Source: Apiospora phragmitis
Lineage: Eukaryota > Ascomycota > Sordariomycetes > Amphisphaeriales > Apiosporaceae
Length of the DNA: 64,000 bases
Assembly (NCBI GenBank): GCA_038363925.1
Contig: JAQQWL010000016.1
Location: 620,001 to 684,000 of the forward strand
Direction of reading: 5' to 3'
A program made the translations under genes and the position numbers. Shown here piece by piece: positions 37,657 through 48,226 of this stretch; position 1 is the stretch's first letter, and every line of letters begins with the position of its first letter. Below the pieces are notes generated by a model. It was not told the DNA's origin and made no database searches. It saw only the letters and a program-made list of their open reading frames with translations.

Positions 37657-39750
37657 ATGGCAGACGGGGCTATCGCAAGCCACTACCAGGTCCTGGAGGA
37701 ACTTGGCCGTACGTCTCTCAACACCTTTTGGCCTCAATTAACAATAGTACTAACACTTCTTCTCTATAGGTGGCAGCTTTGGAGTAGTATACAAGGGTAT
37801 TGAGAAGGCCACCGGCGAAGTGGTCGCCATCAAACATGTAAGTCGCCTGGATCGCAACCATTTCCGTCCACCACCACCACCACCACAACCACCACCACAA
37901 CGCCATACTGACAACGCCAATAGATCGACCTCGAATCAACAGATGATGACATCCAGGACATTCAGGCTGAGATTTCAGTCCTCAGCACCTGTGCCAGCTC
38001 CCATGTCACCCAGTATAAAGCCAGCTTCCTCCGAGGAAGCAAGCTATGGATCGTAATGGAGTATCTCGGCGGTGGCTCATGTTTAGACTTGGTAAGTCAG
38101 CGACTCGCCTCATGTAATTGGACAGGCACTGACATCGGCCTTGTAAAGCTCAAACCTGAGCCGTCCGTCTTTAGCGAATCTCAGATCGCCATCATCTGTC
38201 GTGAGCTCTTGACTGGTCTTGAATACCTCCATGCCGAGGGCAAGATCCACCGAGATATCAAGGCGGCCAACGTTCTCTTATCAGAAACAGGCAAAGTCAA
38301 GCTGGCGGATTTCGGTGTCGCTGCCCAGCTCACCAACATCAAGTCGCAGCGTAACACATTCGTTGGCACTCCGTTCTGGATGGCACCAGAAGTGATCCAG
38401 CAAAATGGCTATGACTACAAAGCCGATCTGTGGTCTTTGGGAATTACCGCTATGGAGATGGCTCTCGGCGAGCCGCCTCATGCGAACCTACACCCTATGA
38501 AAGCTCTATTTCAGATCCCTAAGAGTGCTCCGCCTAGACTTGAGGGTAGCTTTTCCAAAGACTTCAAAGATTTCATCAGCCAGTGTCTCATGAAGGAGCC
38601 TGAGCGCCGACCTAGCGCTAAAGAGCTGTTGAAGCACCGGTTTATTAGGTATGCCGGCAAGGTGGAAGCACTACAGGAGTTGATTGAACGCCGGCGCAAC
38701 TACGACTTTACTAAGAGTAAGAAGAGGAGCCGTCCGGTCTACCAAGAAACGCTGCAGACCATGTCAACGAAAGACGAGAAGGATGAATGGGTCTTTGACA
38801 CGGTCAGATCGGTCATGTCTAGAAAAGCCACGGTTAAAACCAGAGGGCCCTCGTCGGTTTTCGCGACCGAGGATGCCCTCCGCCGACTGGATCTCAAAGA
38901 CGGTCCTCTACAGCCCTCCTCGCCCGCGAGTGGTACTGCACGCAGGGTTACATCTCGCAGGCAGCCCTCTCTGGCCCAGATGATAGGGACTGGATCTGTC
39001 CGCGGGCCGCCGCCTGCCCCTGCGCTTAGGAAGCCATTGCAGACTGACCTGTCGTTTGGCAACTCTGGATCGTCCCAACGTCTCTTTAGAAGAGTACCAT
39101 CCGATAGTTCTACTTCTGGTAATATCTCATGGCCCGACTCGAATGATGTTTTCACCAATGAGAATAAGACTCCTCATGCTGTCGAGGCAAACAGTAAGGA
39201 GGCCATGTTGGGACGGCGATTATATTCCAAGGCTGTGGACCCCGCTCTGAGTGAGCTTCACGCCCAAACCTCCGCACTGGCGAAGCGAGAAGCACTGGCG
39301 AAACTCTCGGATGCGTTTGCTGCCCTTGATGCAGTCGACCCCGAGGGTGCTTATCACATGATGCAGAACCTCATGGCAAACATGACTCAGGATCACAGAT
39401 TGTCCAACGCATTCCTTCAGAGCACGACACCTCTCAAGTCGCCAGATTCAGGAACGCAATCCGGGACGGTGATAATCAAGAGTACTCCAAAGCAAGAAGT
39501 TCCAAGTCCTGCCAAGCTAGTACTCGCATCCAACAACCCCCACCTCGAGAGCCACCGTCGGAGACGGGGAAGCACCGCCGTGGAAGGCAATGGGAGCCCA
39601 AGGAAACCTGCCGATAGGGAGAAGGCGGCACTCCTAGCAAAATATCCTGGTCGTGAACCGCAACCTGGAATGGAGCACAGCAAGAAGATCACCGATCTGG
39701 TCTATGGTGCCTGGGTTAATGGACTGCGCATGCGCTGGCCGGAGCTGTGA
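37657..39750 (+). CDS. Ste20-type protein kinase, germinal centre kinase group (GCK-III like)
   Basis: This is a cytosolic Ser/Thr kinase of the Sid1/Kic1/MST3-like group, which in fungi acts in septation and polarity (SIN/MOR) signalling. Exons are 37657..37708, 37770..37837, 37924..38091 and 38149..39750, giving 629 residues. The N-terminal catalytic domain has the Gly loop GRGSFG (17-22), the ATP-binding Lys39 in AIKH, HRDIKAANVLL, the DFGVAAQL activation segment and GTPFWMAPEV, all standard. The C-terminal half is a Ser-rich regulatory tail containing EWVFDTVRSVM, conserved in this group, and a helical segment (DPALSELHAQTSALAKREAL). Introns are 61, 86 and 57 nt. The second contains a CAC/CAA repeat, and the third (38092-38148) has no stop and is a multiple of three, so its retention would insert 19 residues. 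The frame is intact. I cannot decide between the Sid1/SepL and Kic1/MST-1 orthologues from sequence alone. Confidence 0.94.
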
Positions 39751-41032
39751 CTGGAGAGGAGGTAATTGACCTCGGAAGTGGTAGTCGTTCGCCACGGAAG
39801 TGATATAGAAACGGCAGAAGGGGGACGGTCAAGCAAGCCTCTACGATAGGTGTGACGTTCGCTCGATTGTATGATGTGTATGATGGGGAAATATTGGGTG
39901 CTGTGGTGGTTACGGTGGTTAGTCTAATTTGAGCATCACGGGGTTCTGGAGAATAGCGCATGAGAATGGTGATGAGCTACGACGACGAAGGCGATGATCT
40001 GTTGGTTGTTTTCTTCGCCACTCGCTGCTTCCACCTGACTCTTATGGCCGCTTTTTTTCTCAGTTCCTGTGGCATCGCGACGGCGTTTGATGTTAATGTA
40101 TGTTTGTTTTCTTCTTGTATGATGATTCAGCGAAATAGGGTTTGTTGGTACAGGAGGAAATGTCAGGGGGACGGTTATTTAGGTGATTTAGATTCGCGTC
40201 ACATGGATAGGCCTTACGGCTAGGTAGTCAGAATGATAGCCAATTTGCGCATCACGTGAAGGGGTAGAACTGCTTGCTAATATTATACTCGTCGAATGTG
40301 CGTTAAAAGGGGCCGGGGGACGAGCAGGTGTGGTGGTTTCCTACTCCCTACCTACGTAGGGGGCTAGCTGGACAGCGCAAGCTATCATCTGGACGTTCAA
40401 TTGTTTATGAAAACTCCTGCGTGCAATTCAGCCTAATTCTGGCTTCTACCTTTCGCTCGAATAAGTTGTTGATTACCAAAGCTTTAGCAGTAGCTGGAGA
40501 GTCGGCGATATTGCAGTATAACTGGCAACGGGCCAACTGGCGATAAGTCGACTTATGACATTAATATGACCAGAAATAATAGGGCTGCGTAATGGTCCTT
40601 GTATAACCTTGTAAGTCGAGATCACTTGTATGAAGCGTTCTTATTTCATGATTGAGGCGACTGTTACTAAAAGGAGTAGACAGAATACTTCCAGACTATA
40701 ATATAAAAGCCTCGTGGCTGGAAAAAGAAAGTGCTCGTTTCAATAACAACTCCCAGTCCGAACTGCATATGGCGTCGTCGATCTGCAGCTTTTACGAGTC
40801 TCCCGCGCCTATGCGAAGATTGCAGGCCATGCAGGTTCTTATTGGCCGTGCTATGCAAGTTACATACTCCGAGAGGAGCTTCCCCGCCACAGATTGCAAC
40901 ACTCGATAACGATCATTCTGCTTTTATGACTGCATATATTCTTCGTAGAGAAGGTTCGTTATTAGTAAATGCGTAGATCTGGGTGATTCCCAAGCAACGC
41001 CCCTTTCTAGCTTCTACCTTGTCTCGTCCAGT
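39751..41032. other. Intergenic, no supported gene
   Basis: This is the 3' flank of the kinase and the promoter of the dioxygenase. It contains only short frames without domains. Confidence 0.5.
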
Positions 41033-42190
41033 ATGTCCATAACAACTGCTATAACCACGAACACCACTGGCCAGGATGATGTGAAATATGTCTACTACCA
41101 CGAAGGCGGGGTTCCGGGCCGGCGGCCCATCCTGACGGGCGCGGACGCCAAACCCACGTTCACGGAGCTGCCACGCATCGACCTGGGCCGCCTCTACTCG
41201 ACCGAGCTCGCGGACCGCCGGGCGCTGGCGTCCGAGATCGACGCGGCATTCCGGGACGTGGGATTCTTCTACGCGACGAACCACGGCATGGACAAAGTGG
41301 CGGTGGACGACATGTTCGCGGCCATGCGCCGCTACTTCGCGCTGCCGCTGGACGTCAAGATGGAGGCGCACTCGCGCCGGAACCGCAAGTTCCGCGGCTA
41401 CGAGCCCCTCTTCTCGACCAAGCTGGACCCGGCCACGCGCGGCGACCTCAAGGAGGGGTTCCTAATGGGCGAGGACGCCCTGGACGCCGAGCAGTGCGCG
41501 CCGGGGTCGGCCATCGCGGCGCAGCAGGCCGAGGCAGCGGCGGCGAGCGGCGGCGGCGCGCGGAACCAGTGGCCGGGCCACGCGGACGCGCAGTTCTGGC
41601 GGCCCGCCGTGTACCGCTACTGGGCGGCGCTGCGGCAGCTGTCGGCGCGGCTTCTGCGGGTGTTCGCGCTGGCGCTGGGCGAGCCCGAGGACGCGTTCGA
41701 GGCGGTCACGCGGTTCCCCATGACCAACATCCGCGCGCTGCACTACCCGCCGCAGACGCGCGACGAGGATGTTGGTATTGGGGCCCACACCGACTTCGTC
41801 TTCTTCACGCTGCTGTGCCAGCAGGAGACGGCGGTACCCGCGCTCGAGGTCCTGAACCAGAACGGCGTCTGGGTCCCGGCCCGCCCGGACCGCGACGCCT
41901 TCGTCGTCAACATCGGGGACTTCCTCAAGTTCCTCACGGGCGGGCGGTGGCAGAGCACCGTTCACCGCGTGCGCAACATGACGGGCGAGGAGAGGTACTC
42001 GATCCCCTTCTTCTACAGCCCGGACGAGGCTGGGGTGGTCAGCGTGTTGGAGAGGTTCAGGGAAGAGGGCAAAGAGTACGAGGAGTTCACGGCGGGTGAG
42101 TATTTCGAGAAGAGGTTGCAAATCGATCGCAGGACAGCAGATGGAGATGAGGGTGTTGGGGAAGAGCTTAGAAGTGGAAGAGCCTATTAG
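41033..42190 (+). CDS. 2-oxoglutarate/Fe(II)-dependent dioxygenase
   Basis: This is a single-exon, 385-residue enzyme of the isopenicillin-N-synthase-like group, which uses 2-oxoglutarate and O2 to hydroxylate or desaturate small molecules. The N-terminal DIOX_N part contains LPRIDLGRL and DVGFFYATNHGM. The Fe(II) triad is His252 and Asp254 in GAHTDF plus His311 in STVHRV, and the 2-oxoglutarate anchor is Arg321 with Ser323 (RYSIPFF). All required residues are present. An Ala/Gly-rich insert at about 160-178 looks disordered. The gene is strikingly GC-rich (long stretches with G or C at every third position), in contrast to its AT-richer flanks. No biosynthetic partner genes are adjacent, so the substrate cannot be guessed. 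Confidence 0.92.
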   Translation: MSITTAITTNTTGQDDVKYVYYHEGGVPGRRPILTGADAKPTFTELPRIDLGRLYSTELADRRALASEIDAAFRDVGFFYATNHGMDKVAVDDMFAAMRRYFALPLDVKMEAHSRRNRKFRGYEPLFSTKLDPATRGDLKEGFLMGEDALDAEQCAPGSAIAAQQAEAAAASGGGARNQWPGHADAQFWRPAVYRYWAALRQLSARLLRVFALALGEPEDAFEAVTRFPMTNIRALHYPPQTRDEDVGIGAHTDFVFFTLLCQQETAVPALEVLNQNGVWVPARPDRDAFVVNIGDFLKFLTGGRWQSTVHRVRNMTGEERYSIPFFYSPDEAGVVSVLERFREEGKEYEEFTAGEYFEKRLQIDRRTADGDEGVGEELRSGRAY

Positions 42191-42809
42191 TGATTGGAGC
42201 TATGTATGGCATTGGTAGCATATTTGTAGAGAGTTTCGAGATTGATCAAATGAGAGGCATGCCCGCATCAACAGCTACGCCTGCGTAACCTTAGGAACTT
42301 CAGCTAAACGAAGCGAGTCTCTACTGGCGTGACATACTGAGTGAGCGGCTGGAGTATATATAGGTCTGTATGTATATAAGTGATGTAGTATTCAACTTTA
42401 CATAAGTGAAGTAGTAGTGCTAGCAGGCTAGTACTCTAGGTGACAGCACTATCGTCCCCTCCCCCACCCCCGGCTCGTCAGCCACAGTCGAGCGCCACAA
42501 ATTTCCCCGTAGTACTAAATCTGACAGGAGGCACGGTCCATTCCCATCCATCCTTATTTCCCTGACTGGGTGACATCAGTCCGAAAAAACTCCACCGCTA
42601 TTCACGATGGACCTGGACTTTGTGTACAAGTGATCGGGCGCGCGGTTGCGTCTGAGCTTGGGTATTTATTGGTTTATGGCCGGAACTACTCAAATACCCG
42701 TCGCGCACCTTCACGAGAATCTCGCCCTTGGAAGAAGGCCTGACCCCGCCGCCAAAACTTGACCCTCGGTTTTTGGGGGGGGCAAGTTCTTGCAAACACT
42801 CTCGGGGCG
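42191..42809. other. Intergenic
   Basis: This is the 3' flank of the dioxygenase and the promoter of the next gene. An open frame runs through its end from about 42759 but has no ATG before 42810. Confidence 0.5.
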
Positions 42810-43583
42810 ATGGAAACCTGGCTCTCCTACATCAGACGGAGAATCCTCGTTCACTACTGGAGGTTCAAGTCCCTGTGGCGCGGGCCCTGGTACTCGTCCT
42901 TTGGCATTCGACGATCGCTGCGAATCTTGGCCAACAACGGCTCAACCACCCCTACGTTGGACCTGCTGCGACTCCTCTGGCCCCTTTACCCCTGGGAATG
43001 GCCAGCAGAACTCCCGGACAACCCGCGGTTTCTTCGAGACCACCCGGAAGTCATACACGAGCGGTATGAGCACATCTACGAATACCGGCTCATGCCCATC
43101 TACCGGTGGCGTGACACGCCCCAGCGCTCCCTGTACCGCATGTACGAGTGCTTTTGTGGCCTCGACGACAATCTTGTAGGCTACGAGGCCGAGTATTTTT
43201 GGAAACACCGCGAGCCGACAAAGTGGCAATTGGATCAGATCGAGGATCCAGGCGAACATGGCGACCCAGAGCGTCGAGCCGTGCTGGCTGCTCTGATTGA
43301 AGAGCTCGTCGCGGCCTTCAACTGGCGCTTGGAGTGGGGTCTGCGCCGCCGCGCGCCCCCCGTGGAGCGTGCTGACGACGGCACCCCCGCTCCCTTTGTG
43401 CCTTATCGCTGCCCAGACTGGGTTGCGACAGTGCCCAGGTTGAAGAACAGATTGATCCTGGATGCGGATGGAGAGAGCGATTCGGAGGACGAAGACGAGT
43501 GCAACGACGCGCCGGTCAGGCCCAATCCTTGGAAGCGGCTTAATATATCGAGCGCATCTCGGCGAGGGTTCAGGACAATTTGA
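42810..43583 (+). CDS. Hypothetical protein, 257 residues
   Basis: I do not recognise this protein. It is a single open exon starting METWLSYIRRRILVHY. It has unusually many aromatic residues (Trp, Tyr, Phe) and Arg in the first 150 residues, for example LLWPLYPWEWPAELPDNP and YRLMPIYRWRDTPQRSLYRM. No signal peptide or clear membrane segment is seen. A short acidic patch (DADGESDSEDEDE) lies near the C-terminus, followed by a basic end. The length, codon use and absence of stops support a real gene, and the composition resembles fungal-specific uncharacterised proteins. It converges on the nucleotidyltransferase-like gene with only about 160 bases between stop codons. An earlier start is not supported because upstream in-frame codons are non-ATG. 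Confidence 0.6.
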   Translation: METWLSYIRRRILVHYWRFKSLWRGPWYSSFGIRRSLRILANNGSTTPTLDLLRLLWPLYPWEWPAELPDNPRFLRDHPEVIHERYEHIYEYRLMPIYRWRDTPQRSLYRMYECFCGLDDNLVGYEAEYFWKHREPTKWQLDQIEDPGEHGDPERRAVLAALIEELVAAFNWRLEWGLRRRAPPVERADDGTPAPFVPYRCPDWVATVPRLKNRLILDADGESDSEDEDECNDAPVRPNPWKRLNISSASRRGFRTI

Positions 43584-43742
43584 ACATCACTGTACCGATA
43601 CTTGGGCGGATGATCCAGTCAATCCGCATGCGGCATCATTTCGGCAACAAGCAGCCTTGCTGCATGATCATATCCGACTGCAAACGAGCATCTGGCGCGG
43701 GGGCTGAACCTCAGTCTTGATCTCAGAACTCGGGGGTATAAG

Positions 43743-44547
43743 CTAGTCAACAATGCCGTCTTCCTCAAATCGCTTCTTGTATTCCTCCTTGACCTTCTTG
43801 ACCCCCTTCGACATCGAGCCCTCAAACCCGTTGAAGTTCATGGCCTCTAGATCCGCAGCACGCAGCGGAGGCCCATCCCCCTTGAGATAGCTCAGGATGG
43901 CTACGGCATCCGAGATATCCTTGTTGCTCTGGGCTGTCTGTTTCCCATTGGTAATTCTGCGCAGTTTCCGCTCTAGCTGCCAGTCGAGCCGAGCTGCGTA
44001 TATTGTCATGCTGGCTCCTTGGAAGATGACGATGTTCTGCTCCACAGACTCGAGGAACAGACCCAGGCGTTTGGGCGCGTGTATCCAGAGCTTCACTTCG
44101 TCGTTGAACCAGTCCTCCTCCATGTCCAGCTGGTTTGCGACGCGCTGGACGGCCGTGCGTATCTCGGCGCGGTACATCTTGTCGGAGTCGATGTTGGGGT
44201 CGGTGAGGTAGTCAACGTCCTTGGTCATGGAGCGGACCTGGAAGTACTTGACGGCCATGGTGCCGCCGACGACCATGAAGCGGATCGGGGCGACACTCAT
44301 CAGCAGCGGGGACTCGCCGAACATGGCGTCGAGTGCATGGAGGGCTAAAGGGTGGTGGTTCGGGGTTAGTCCAGGGTGGTTGTTTTACAAAGTTACATAC
44401 CTTATAAATATATCTCTCTCTCCCGCTGCGCGATTCACCCCCGAAAGGGCTGGATAGCATGTGGTATTAATAGCAATTAGTAAATAAAAATGGATGCTTA
44501 CCAACATCGATGTCCTCGGCAGTGAGCTCCGTCTTCATGCGCGGCAT
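43743..44547 (-). CDS. Nucleotidyltransferase-fold (AbiEii/DUF6036-like) protein
   Basis: Exons 44547..44502 and 44344..43743 (157-nt intron 44345-44501, GTAAGC..TAG, phase 1) give 215 residues. After a short helix (MPRMKTELTAEDIDVALHAL) comes FMVVGGTMAVKYF, then RSMTKDVDYLTDP. The GG-x-x-A-x-x-Y and T-x-DVD pattern is that of minimal nucleotidyltransferases, in which the DxD pair binds the metal and the GG loop binds the nucleotide. The rest is helical and ends with a lysine-rich segment. Such proteins occur scattered in fungi and in bacteria, where relatives include antitoxin-toxin nucleotidyltransferases. The function here is unknown; an enzyme that adds a nucleotide to RNA or protein is possible. 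The assignment rests on motif spacing only. Confidence 0.68.
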
Positions 44548-45651
44548 GGTTGGAGTTTGCGAGGTAGTTATATATTTCTTTTCAAAAAACTTCAGCTCCC
44601 CGGATCGGCTACATGGAGGGATGAAGAGGACCAAGTTCACATCTTTTCGCAAGGGAAACGTCCGGGCGACACACGCTTTTCTTCCTCGCCTGGCTGGCTA
44701 GGTAAGTCAGGTTACTGCTGTATTTTCCCTGCGGCAGTGAAAATGTGTTTTTTTTCTCTCTCTTCCCCTCGCTCATGTATTTAAGTAAATGCAATGTAAG
44801 GTAAGGGTAGGCGAAGAGATAACAACCGATCAGCAGTTTTACTTGTACTCGCGGCACACCTCGCCTGAGTCAGCAGTCAGTCTTGCTTTGCTGCATGCGT
44901 TGCGTTGCGTTCGCTGCGACTGCTTTCCCTGCTTCTTTGGGCTTGCTTGCTTGCGTTGCCCCTCTCTGGGAATCCATCTCGATTTGTTCGGCAAGCGCGA
45001 GGTGGTGGTAAGGGTCACATTTTCGGGCCACAGGACAAGGGGGCCACTTTATACAGGCTGCGCGCCCAATGGACCATCTCGGTACAGCCTGTCAGCTGCA
45101 TGGCGCAAAGCACGTACTCGGATCCAATCGGGAACGGCTCTCGACAAATACCAGGCCTCTTCCAATGCTACAGTGCCCTCATAACACTCGCATTCCAAAG
45201 GCTTGCCGGGGCCCTTGGCTTGCTGCTTAGTAGATGGGTCCGTGCAGCAAGTGTGTATATATTCGGTAGGTATTAAGTAAAGTACGCACTAAATAATCCA
45301 GTCCTTACCTAATGCTCCTAGGCATACTACCCTTACCCTGGCTTGAGAATAGTTTCCCTGTTCCTTGTTCCATATTACGCAAGCCGTTCTGACTGGTACG
45401 AGTACTTGTTATACTCAGCATTTGTCATGCTCGGTATCATGATCTAGTTTCTTGAAGTGATGCTTCGGTTACAACCACGAAATCGTTCACGGATTCACTG
45501 TGCCCAAGTCCAGTTGATAATCTACCGTGTTCTTTCAAAGAGCTATCTGCATGTTAAACCTCGAAAACCTGACGAGCCAGGTAGAATGTGAAAGAAGTCC
45601 ATGTCTCAAGATCCCCGCTCGATAGCCCGTATAATATTTACGATACGGTGC
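44548..45651. other. Intergenic, no supported gene
   Basis: This lies between the start of the nucleotidyltransferase-like gene and the end of the AMP-binding gene, both minus. Only short frames are seen. Confidence 0.5.
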
Positions 45652-47443
45652 TCACAAATATGACAGAGTGTTGTCTTCCCGGATTCTTCCCAGAACACCA
45701 AGATCAGCAATCCCTTCAGGTCCCGCGACAGCAGGTCCACGAGCCACGATCTGTCCCTCGATTGTCAGACCATCTTCCGAAGTCTTGTGACTTCCATTGT
45801 CCTTGAGCAGAATCTCCACACTGCTAACTGGGGGACCGAAGTGTGATGGCCCATCTCCACTAACACGGTAGTCATGGAATTGGGTCTGGGTCACGGAGCC
45901 AGCAACCTTTGCTGCAGTCAGGGCGTAGATAACACGCGCACCAGTGAAGACCCTTAAATCCGAGAGAGTGGACTCCTTCAGGGCCGGCGTGTCCGCATTT
46001 ACGCCCTCCGCCACATAGAGCAGTCGCAGCTTGCCGGGCGTGGTGCCGATTTCGGGGCGAATACTGTCGTTGAACTGACTAAGGAAGGAAGCCACGGGCA
46101 TAGCACCATTCTGGACCAGGGTACGGGTCTGGACCCGATGAGCAGTTCGGCTGATCGCATTAGTAATCTTGCCTGAAGCCTCGGCGTGAGTCTTCAATAG
46201 AGTTTGAGGAGTGGCCACCATAACCGTTGGTGCGACCCCTGCCGTCGCCAACGCCAGATCAGGTGAAGTACCAGCTACCGAGTTAAATGCAACAGTAGCG
46301 TTGTAAAAGAGAGCAGCTAGTGTCAAGGCCAGGGGGAATGACGAGGCAAGGGAAGCAGCTGGAAGGAAGAGATCTGCAGGTGAGAAGCGCTGAGTGGTAG
46401 GGACTGCTGTAAGCTGAGCCGAAACGGCAGCAACGAGATTCTTCTGGGTAAAAGTGACCATCTCTTCCACAGTGCCAGGTTTTCCAACCCAAAAGAAGAC
46501 TACATCATTGGGCTCCTTGGTGTCGTTCTCGGAGGGCAGTTCCTCACCGGCAGAGACGGGGCTGTCGTTCAAGATGTCCTGCCAAGTAGAGACATTGACC
46601 TTGCTACCAGTTCCCTCGGGCACTTCGTTCCAGTCCATGTGACTGCTGCCCTCGTCGACGACCCAAATGAGCTGTTTCAGAGACGGATAGCTTTTCACCA
46701 CAGCGCCGAAGGGGAAGGCCCCTGGAGCGGATACCACAGTATCCGCGCCAGACTGCTGGAGCATGGAAACAATAGACTTCTCCGGCTGGTCAAAAGGGAT
46801 GAGGATAGCAGTCAGGTTGTAGAAGCTGCAGGAAAAAAGAGTGGCCATGAACTCGACCGAGTTGGGAAGGTAGATGGCGACCTTACTGCCTCCCTGAGCA
46901 GATATGTGTTGACCAATAAGGTTGATAGCACGAGTGATTTCAGCTATAGAGGCATTAGGCAAGAAGAAGAAGAAGAAGAAGAGGATGGAATTCCCCAAGA
47001 AGCTGTATATGATGCATACCTGGCTTGTGCTCGATGACATTCTGACGGCCGTGGACAGTCAGAATACGACCCTTACCGGACCGTCCCTCCTCAGCGGGCG
47101 CACCCGAGATGACACGTCTCCAGACGTCGCGCAAGTCGCCATCGCGCCCATGAGACCACTTTGGCGCGCCGGCGGGCTTCACGTTGAGGCCATTGTTCAG
47201 AGGCATGCCGTGAGGAGCCGAGTTCCCACGGTAGACAGGCGATTCTCCTTCATTTCGCACAGGAGAGCCCTGGGCCTGACGAGCGAGCAGCATAGGATGA
47301 ATGTCCGACTCGACGCGGGTCATGATGGAATATGTTATAATAGCCACCATAGCGGTGACTATGGCAGTTGAGTAGCTGTTCCATTGGCCGATGAGAGAGC
47401 TTATGCCCTGATCAAGCTGACCCAGCATATCGCCGAGACCCAT
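45652..47443 (-). CDS. AMP-binding (ANL) family protein, membrane-anchored and degenerate
   Basis: Exons 47443..47020 and 46943..45652 (76-nt intron 46944-47019, GTATGC..TAG, phase 1) give 571 residues. The N-terminus has one membrane segment (AIVTAMVAIITYSIM) followed by a cytosolic linker with VWRRVISGAPAEEGRSGKGRIL. The rest matches the N-terminal domain of acyl-CoA synthetase/ligase enzymes: INLIGQHISAQGGSKVAIYLPNS, FSCSFYNLTAILIPFD and DLGVLGRIREDNTLSYL. However, the Gly/Ser/Thr-rich nucleotide loop (normally like TSGTTGxPKG) is replaced by FFWVGKPGTVEEMVTF, the A5 motif (YGxTE) is not recognisable, and the protein stops where the mobile C-terminal domain should begin. It is probably a non-catalytic relative anchored in ER or outer mitochondrial membrane. 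The intron carries an AAG/CTT repeat at 46961-46983. The reading frame is intact, so it is not a decaying gene. Confidence 0.84.
46961..46983. repeat. AAG trinucleotide repeat in an intron
   Basis: About seven AAG units on the plus strand form the polypyrimidine stretch before the acceptor of the AMP-binding gene's intron. Confidence 0.9.
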
Positions 47444-48226
47444 GGCGAATTGGAGTCAAAGAAGAGGGCGACACTGACCAGGTAGTATTCGAAATGTGTA
47501 TGCTCTTCAGATGCGAGAAATGAAGCCCCGGATTACGCGGGTTCAAATAAGGGCTGTATATACAGTAGACGGAGGCAGAGAGAGTGACGAGTGAGGCCAG
47601 CTAGCTTACGGACTGGACGGCAGGCCTAGTCGACGGGCTTCCATGGTGGGGCATCGAAACAAGCTGGTCATGGAAGGATAAGGTGGGCAAGGCACGGATG
47701 ACATAGCGGGGGGCCGAGTGCAGAGACATACAGTGCCCAGTCCCCCCTTTTTAGCACAGTGATCGGCTCTAAGCACCCCCGTGCACTGCCAAGCCTGGAT
47801 ATTGGTTGGCCCTTGCTGAGATGCAGTTTATTGCTATTGTCGCAACCCAAGCTCCTAGGGGACGAAGAAAACAACCACCAACTTTGGACAAAAGCGATCC
47901 TCACGAGAGCTGCTTTCGCAGCACCCAGTCTACTAACCATCGCAGGTACTAACATAGCAGGAAACAATCACCGCAACGAGTGCAACCCGACTAGGAGCTT
48001 TGCTCTGGAAACAGTTTTCAAGAAGACCTCGCATTCTGCCGCCCTTTTTGCTTTTGTTCGTCTTTGTTGTCGCCTGAGGAATTTGCCTGGAAAGCACTCT
48101 GGAAAACTAGGCCAGCTTGGCTGCCACCCGCCAGGCGCCAATTGGAACCTACCACTGCCCACGATCGCAAGATCTCCTGTCGAACTTTTCTTTGCAGGAA
48201 GATTCGATTCCATACCGCAAGTCAAC
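47444..48226. other. Divergent promoter region
   Basis: This is shared upstream DNA of the AMP-binding gene (minus) and POM34 (plus). An open frame continues upstream of POM34 but shows no conserved sequence before the chosen ATG. Confidence 0.5.
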
